From: Dehalococcoidia bacterium
Lineage (GTDB): Bacteria; Chloroflexota; Dehalococcoidia; Lucifugimonadales; VXLM01
Direction: 5' to 3'
Assembly: GCA_009841605.1 (NCBI GenBank)
Contig: VXLM01000096.1
Span: forward strand, 1-35,982
DNA length: 35,982 nt
Shown: one piece after another, positions 32,143 to 35,982 of the stretch
How positions within the stretch are numbered: the first letter of the stretch is position 1
Layout of the letters: each line of letters starts with the position of its first letter
Notes under the pieces: model-generated
Seen by the model: the letters and a program-made list of their open reading frames with translations, nothing else
Database searches by the model: none
Told to the model about the DNA's origin: nothing
Position numbers and translations under genes: made by a program

Positions 32143-32706
32143 CTAGCCTTTGCCGGGGTCCGCCTGCCTGGTGCGTCGGCCCCGGCGTTCCGAAGAGGGA
32201 GCTTTGATCACTCCCGTGTCGGATCCGAGGAAGGAGAGTTGGTTGACCGACTCACTCGCCTCGGGGTCGAGGAGGGCGTCGATCTCCTGTCTGAAAGTCT
32301 GTATGTCTTGAAAGTCCCTGTACACGCTCGCGTACCGTATATATGCGACTCTGTCGAACTCCCGGAGCCTTTCCATGACCGTCTCGCCTATCGTGTGCGA
32401 CGGTACCTCGGACAGCCCCAGCGCGTACAGGTCCCCTTCGATCTCGCCGACCAGCTTGTCTATGCTTCCGGTCGGCAACGGGCGCTTCGTACACGCCTTC
32501 AGGATGCTCACCCTTAGTTTGTCGGTGCTGAACTCCTCTCGCCGTTCGTCCCGTTTCACTACTTGCAGGGAGTTGGACTGCACCCACTCGTACGTTGTGT
32601 ACCGGCGGTCGCAGTATGTACACTCCCGCCGCCTTCGGATGCTGTCGACCGTCTCCCTCGAGTCGATGACCTTCGATTGGCTATGACTGCAATGAGGACA
32701 ACGCAT
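32143..32706 (-). CDS. nrdR: Transcriptional regulator NrdR
   Basis: A 187-residue repressor of ribonucleotide reductase genes. The N-terminal zinc ribbon is MRCPHC, then RRRECTYCDRRYTTYE, and an ATP-cone domain follows (VVKRDERREEFSTDKLRVSILKACTKRP and beyond). The tail after DPEASESVNQLSF is poorly conserved and rich in Arg and Lys. ATG 32706 is chosen because the family begins MRCP; an earlier in-frame start at 32745 adds 13 residues. Its own promoter lies about 60 bases upstream, and nrdJ is the next gene. Confidence 0.93.
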   Translation of the reverse strand: MRCPHCSHSQSKVIDSRETVDSIRRRRECTYCDRRYTTYEWVQSNSLQVVKRDERREEFSTDKLRVSILKACTKRPLPTGSIDKLVGEIEGDLYALGLSEVPSHTIGETVMERLREFDRVAYIRYASVYRDFQDIQTFRQEIDALLDPEASESVNQLSFLGSDTGVIKAPSSERRGRRTRQADPGKG

Positions 32707-32769
32707 CACCGACCACCGGCACCGTCCGCGACTCCCATTGCGCAAGCAGCACGTAACAGGTGACTCAAG

Positions 32770-32798
32770 ACGCTACCACTAGATATTGGGTCTGTCAA
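32770..32798 (-). promoter_or_regulatory. Sigma70-type promoter for nrdR
   Basis: On the minus strand TTGACA (32793-32798) is a perfect -35 box, and TAGCGT (32770-32775), 17 bases on, is a weak -10 box matching three of six positions. The predicted start of transcription is near 32763, giving a leader of about 57 bases before ATG 32706. Confidence 0.5.
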
Positions 32799-33031
32799 GC
32801 GCGAAATCGCAAGCTGTCGTAGCTGGGAGTATTGCAGCGGCCAGGTGGAGCAAAGACACGGAATGCCTGTAATAAGCCGCTCTCGTGCCGTTGAGAAAAT
32901 CCGCAATAAATTAACGGAAAGTTAAATCGGAGGGTCGTCAGCCAGCCGGAGTTTGGGGAAGAGAGGGACGTATCCGGACCGAGAACAGGGGCGGGGCAGG
33001 AGAGTGCTCCAGGAGGGCGCCACAGACGACA

Positions 33032-33060
33032 AAAGGGGCCGCGGAAACCGCGGCCCCTTT
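33032..33060 (-). terminator. Intrinsic terminator after ftsZ
   Basis: AAAGGGGCCGCGG (33032-33044) and CCGCGGCCCCTTT (33048-33060) form a perfect 13-bp stem with a 3-base loop. On the minus strand the stem ends in TTTT, followed by GTCGTCT. It lies 50 bases past the ftsZ stop and should end the rsmH-ftsA-ftsZ transcript before nrdR. Confidence 0.8.
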
Positions 33061-33110
33061 GACCTACTCCTCCCTCCAGTCCATCGAGTGTAGGAAGCTC
33101 GACGGACCTA

Positions 33111-34196
33111 CTACCTCACCGCCGCCTCTTCTCGATACTTGGAGATACGCCGCAGGAAGGGCGGAAGGTCGATCTCCGCCTCGTCGCTGCCTAGGGCGTC
33201 CCTGAGAAGCGCCCTGATCTGCTCGTCCTGCTGCTGCATGTTCTCGGAAGTCGGGAAGCCGGTTGCGATGACGGTCAGCTTGACCTCGTTCTCCATCTTC
33301 GGGTCATTGGCCATTCCGAAAATGATGTTCGCGTCAGGGTCCACAACCCGCTGGATGACCTCTGCCGCCTCGTGAAGCTCGGACAGCCGGAGATCGGAGC
33401 CCCCGGTCACGTTGAACAGCACACCCGTAGCACCCTCAACCGAAACGTCGAGGAGGGGGTTGGAGATCGCCTGCTGCGCTGCCGCCTTGGAACGATTCTC
33501 ACCCTTGCCCCAGCCTATCGACATCCAGGCCGGGCCTGCGTTGCGCATGACCGACTGAATGTCCGCGAAGTCCAGGTTGATCTCTCCAGGAACGGTCACC
33601 AGCTCGGCAATCGACTGCACGCCGAGCCTCAGCACGTCGTCTGCCATCCGGAACGCGTTCTCAGCGGTGATCTCTTCGTCCGATATCACGTGGAGCCGCT
33701 CGTTCGGTATGACCAGCAGGGTATCGACGTGTTCTTGGAGCCTCTTGATGCCCTCCTCGGCAGTCCGCATCCGGCGGGTGCCTTCGAACATGAACGGCAT
33801 GGTGACCACGCCGACCGTGAGTGCCCCCGTCTCCTTAATGATCTCGGAAATGACCGGCGCAGCTCCCGTGCCCGTGCCGCCGCCCATACCTGCGGCGATG
33901 AAGATCATGTCGGCTTCGCGGATGGCCTCATGGACCTCTTCCCTGCTCTCGCTGGCCGACTTGGCCCCGAGGTCGGGATTGCCACCGACGCCCTTGCCCT
34001 GCGTGAGCAGCTCGCCAATGGCGATGCGCACCGGCACGTCGGAGCGCAGGAGAGCCTGCGTATCCGTGTTGACGACCATATACTCGATGCCCGGGAGTCG
34101 CTCCCGGAACATCCTCGACACGGCGTTCGATCCGCCGCCGCCGACTCCGATGACCTTGATGTTGGCTCCGTTCTGAGGGTGATTGTTCACGACCAT
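33111..34196 (-). CDS. ftsZ: Cell division protein FtsZ
   Basis: The tubulin-like GTPase that forms the division ring. The GTP-binding loop GGGTGTG is at 105-111, and the T7 loop NLDFADIQSVM, with the catalytic Asp residues, is at 207-217. The core ends near residue 316. The C-terminal FtsA-binding peptide is EIDLPPFLRR at 341-350, after a linker of only about 24 residues, and 11 residues follow it. The total of 361 is short mainly because of this linker. ATG 34196 begins the protein directly. It follows ftsA by 36 bases. Confidence 0.96.
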   Translation of the reverse strand: MVVNNHPQNGANIKVIGVGGGGSNAVSRMFRERLPGIEYMVVNTDTQALLRSDVPVRIAIGELLTQGKGVGGNPDLGAKSASESREEVHEAIREADMIFIAAGMGGGTGTGAAPVISEIIKETGALTVGVVTMPFMFEGTRRMRTAEEGIKRLQEHVDTLLVIPNERLHVISDEEITAENAFRMADDVLRLGVQSIAELVTVPGEINLDFADIQSVMRNAGPAWMSIGWGKGENRSKAAAQQAISNPLLDVSVEGATGVLFNVTGGSDLRLSELHEAAEVIQRVVDPDANIIFGMANDPKMENEVKLTVIATGFPTSENMQQQDEQIRALLRDALGSDEAEIDLPPFLRRISKYREEAAVR

Positions 34197-34232
34197 TAAG
34201 TCCTCCCTTTCTTAAATGTACTTAGAAAATCG

Positions 34233-35537
34233 CTACGACCTGAGGGCGCCAAACCGGCGCTTCAAATTTCCGATGAATCCGGTCGACTCCGCTGCGTGTT
34301 TGCCGTTATGCCCATTGCCGTTCCCGTTCCTTACTCCGAAGCCCACCTCATCCGAGACGTGCTCCGTCAGTCCCCAGAGAAGAGTGCCGACCGCCGTGGC
34401 GTAGCCCGGGTCCCTCAATTCGGCAGGGATGGTCCCATGCACATCCGGGATCCCGTGGCGCACGTCGATGCCCACGCTCTTCTGCACGAGTTCCGCGAAA
34501 CCGGGCATACTGGATGCCCCGCCGGTGAGGATGAGGACCGAGTCCTCGACATCCCCCATCCGTTCGGAGTCGAGCTTTACCTTGATCATCCGCGCGAGCT
34601 CCATAGCGCGCTCGCGCACCAGTTGACATATCTCGAGGCGGCTTACCTTTAGGTGCTTGTCCCGCCCGACGACCGGAACGAGGATCTGCTCGCCTGCCGA
34701 AGCCGGCTGGAATTCCGCGCTGCCGTGCTCCAGTTTAATCGCCTCCGCCGCCTCGAACGTCGTGCTGAACGATAGGGCGATGTCGTTGGTGAACTGGTAC
34801 CCGCCCACCGGAATGACTCCGGTGTAGTAGATGCCGCTGCCCTTGAAGGCGACGATGTCCGTTGTGCCTCCGCCGATATCCACGATGACCGCGCCTCTTT
34901 GCCGTTCCTTTGCAGTGAGAACGGCCATACCGCTTGCCAGCGGTTCGAGGACGAGGCTATTTATCTTGACGCCTGACACTTCGATGACGTCGACCAGACG
35001 GTCTATGAACGTGTTGGCCCCCGTCACGAGGTGCGCTTCTACCTGCATCTCCTTGCTGTGCATCCCGACGGGATGCCGGATGCCTGACTCACCGTCCAGC
35101 GTATAGCTGATGGAGTTGGCATGGATAACCGTCCGTCCCGGAACGTCGACGGACTCGCTCAGCTTTTTGGGCGCGCTCGCCACGTCGTCTGCGGTAACGA
35201 TACCCTTCCGATTCTCGACTTCCAGCCGTTCATGACGGTTCTCGAACCGAACGTGCGCTCCCGTGACGCCCACGAAGGCGGAGTCCACCTTGTGCCCCGT
35301 CTTGTCCTCGACGGCCTTGATGGACACGCGAACCGCCCGCTCGGCCGCCGAAACGTCAGAGACGACTCCCTTACGCATCCCGGAGTTCTTGGCCGTGCTG
35401 TAGCCAAGAATTTGGACACCGTCCTCGCCGACCTTTCGGCCCACTATGGTGCAAACCTTCGTGGTACCTACGTCGATAGCTGCTACGATCTCGTCTGACA
35501 CCATGTTGGTTTCTCCATTGTCGCTTCGGTTTGCCAT
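34233..35537 (-). CDS. ftsA: Cell division protein FtsA
   Basis: A 434-residue actin-like membrane anchor for FtsZ. The phosphate loops are AAIDVGTTKVCTIVG near the N terminus and VDIGGGTTDIVAF in the middle. The 1C subdomain and LTGGASSMPGFAEL, the adenosine-binding loop, are present. The C terminus is FIGNLKRRFGALRS, an amphipathic helix that targets the membrane, after a Gly/Asn/His-rich linker. ATG 35537 gives a 12-residue extension before MVSDEIVAAIDVG; the second start at 35501 is an alternative. It precedes ftsZ and follows rsmH. Confidence 0.94.
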   Translation of the reverse strand: MANRSDNGETNMVSDEIVAAIDVGTTKVCTIVGRKVGEDGVQILGYSTAKNSGMRKGVVSDVSAAERAVRVSIKAVEDKTGHKVDSAFVGVTGAHVRFENRHERLEVENRKGIVTADDVASAPKKLSESVDVPGRTVIHANSISYTLDGESGIRHPVGMHSKEMQVEAHLVTGANTFIDRLVDVIEVSGVKINSLVLEPLASGMAVLTAKERQRGAVIVDIGGGTTDIVAFKGSGIYYTGVIPVGGYQFTNDIALSFSTTFEAAEAIKLEHGSAEFQPASAGEQILVPVVGRDKHLKVSRLEICQLVRERAMELARMIKVKLDSERMGDVEDSVLILTGGASSMPGFAELVQKSVGIDVRHGIPDVHGTIPAELRDPGYATAVGTLLWGLTEHVSDEVGFGVRNGNGNGHNGKHAAESTGFIGNLKRRFGALRS

Positions 35538-35597
35538 TCCGTTTTTCGTTTTCTGTATCTCTTGTGTAGCACTCTGACGACTGGCCGTCTCCTCCGG

Positions 35598-35982
35598 TCA
35601 CAGCCGCTCCGCCACTCGCATCCTTGCGCTCCGACTTCGAGGATTCGCCTCGATCTCCGAGGTTTCCGGCTTCATCACCCTCTTCGTGATGAGTCGTAGG
35701 GTAGGGGAGCGATTCTCGTCGACCGGTTTCGACTCCTCCCTTAGCAGGGTCTTGACCAACCGGTCTTCAAGGGAGTGGTAGCTGATGACCACCAACCTAC
35801 CTCCTTGCCTCAAAGTCCCTATTGCCGCTCTGATGCCTGCCTCCACGTTGTCGAGCTCGCCGTTTACCGCAATTCGGAGGGCCTGAAAGGTGCGGGTCGC
35901 CGGGTGAATGTTCCTGCGTCCCCTGTTGCGCCTTCCGACCGCTCCTGCCACAACGTCGGCCAGTTCAACCGTAGTCTCGAAC
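35598..35982 (-). CDS. rsmH: 16S rRNA m4C1402 methyltransferase RsmH, 5' end outside window
   Basis: The C-terminal part of RsmH (MraW), an S-adenosylmethionine-dependent methyltransferase for 16S rRNA C1402. [34 protein letters not shown] and [15 protein letters not shown] are diagnostic. The frame continues to the right edge ([16 protein letters not shown]), so the gene starts outside; GTG 35951 is internal. It is followed by ftsA after 60 bases, without ftsL, ftsI or mur genes between. Confidence 0.93.
   Translation of the reverse strand, partial: FETTVELADVVAGAVGRRNRGRRNIHPATRTFQALRIAVNGELDNVEAGIRAAIGTLRQGGRLVVISYHSLEDRLVKTLLREESKPVDENRSPTLRLITKRVMKPETSEIEANPRSRSARMRVAERL

Larger units (their letters stand above)
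32707..33110. other. Intergenic region between ftsZ and nrdR
   Basis: This 404-base gap has no convincing gene. It contains the nrdR promoter, a 5-base inverted repeat TTAAC/GTTAA (32911-32915 and 32921-32925) of unknown role, and the ftsZ terminator hairpin. An RNA gene cannot be excluded but no recognisable fold was seen. Confidence 0.6.

Noticed and set aside
1..35982. CRISPR array, tRNA, rRNA or transposon
   Set aside because: No regularly spaced repeats, no recognisable tRNA cloverleaf and no transposase or integrase frame were seen on either strand.

Overview
The window is about 60% GC bacterial chromosome, densely coded on both strands, with many four-base stop/start overlaps. A collapsed rsmH-ftsA-ftsZ group followed by nrdR and a B12-dependent ribonucleotide reductase, frequent TTG/GTG starts, many peripheral oxidative and hydrolytic enzymes (phytanoyl-CoA dioxygenase, CocE-type hydrolase, amidohydrolases, aldo/keto reductases) and short intergenic repeats of the 'CCCTCTCCC...GGGAGAGGG' and 'TTCGACAGGCTC...GAGCTTGTCGAA' types together suggest a Chloroflexota genome of the Dehalococcoidia/SAR202 kind. 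That placement is an inference from gene content; no 16S rRNA gene is present. I found no tRNA, rRNA, CRISPR array, transposase or prophage gene.

Layout. 1-1639: the 3' part of an ABC-2 exporter permease, then an SRPBCC-fold gene interrupted by an in-frame TAG. 1732-2291: a ParD/ParE-like toxin-antitoxin pair. 2315-4086 (minus): a ROK sugar kinase overlapping an aldo/keto reductase. 4087-4840: a gene-poor stretch of short repeats. 4841-5513: a Phd/PIN (VapC-like) toxin-antitoxin pair. 5671-10019 (plus): PhyH dioxygenase, CocE/NonD hydrolase and phosphoglucose isomerase. 10155-13422 (plus): gamma-glutamyltransferase family enzyme, D-2-hydroxyacid dehydrogenase and GNAT acetyltransferase. 13408-17577 (minus): a second aldo/keto reductase, a Gfo/Idh/MocA oxidoreductase, an L-rhamnose mutarotase-like protein, a small membrane protein, a RelE/Phd pair and an amidohydrolase of the sugar-lactonase type. 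Together these look like an oxidative deoxysugar route with a toxin-antitoxin module inside it. 17684-22678: an alkaline-phosphatase-superfamily hydrolase convergent with three tandem paralogous amidohydrolases.

22745-26977 (plus): biotin protein ligase, two paralogous membrane proteins that each carry an identically spaced double zinc ribbon at the N terminus, and a DUF167 protein. 26966-29243 (minus): YggT, ProC and PdxA. 29460-35982 (minus): NrdJ, NrdR, FtsZ, FtsA and the 3' end of rsmH. This last block is conserved housekeeping. Two NrdR-box-like sites 31 bp apart precede nrdJ, and hairpin terminators follow nrdJ and ftsZ.

The most notable items are the twin zinc-ribbon/GT-C proteins, the amber-interrupted SRPBCC gene, the tandem NrdR boxes, the triplicated amidohydrolases and an FtsZ with an unusually short C-terminal linker. 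I did not see a clear-cut undescribed defence or mobile system.
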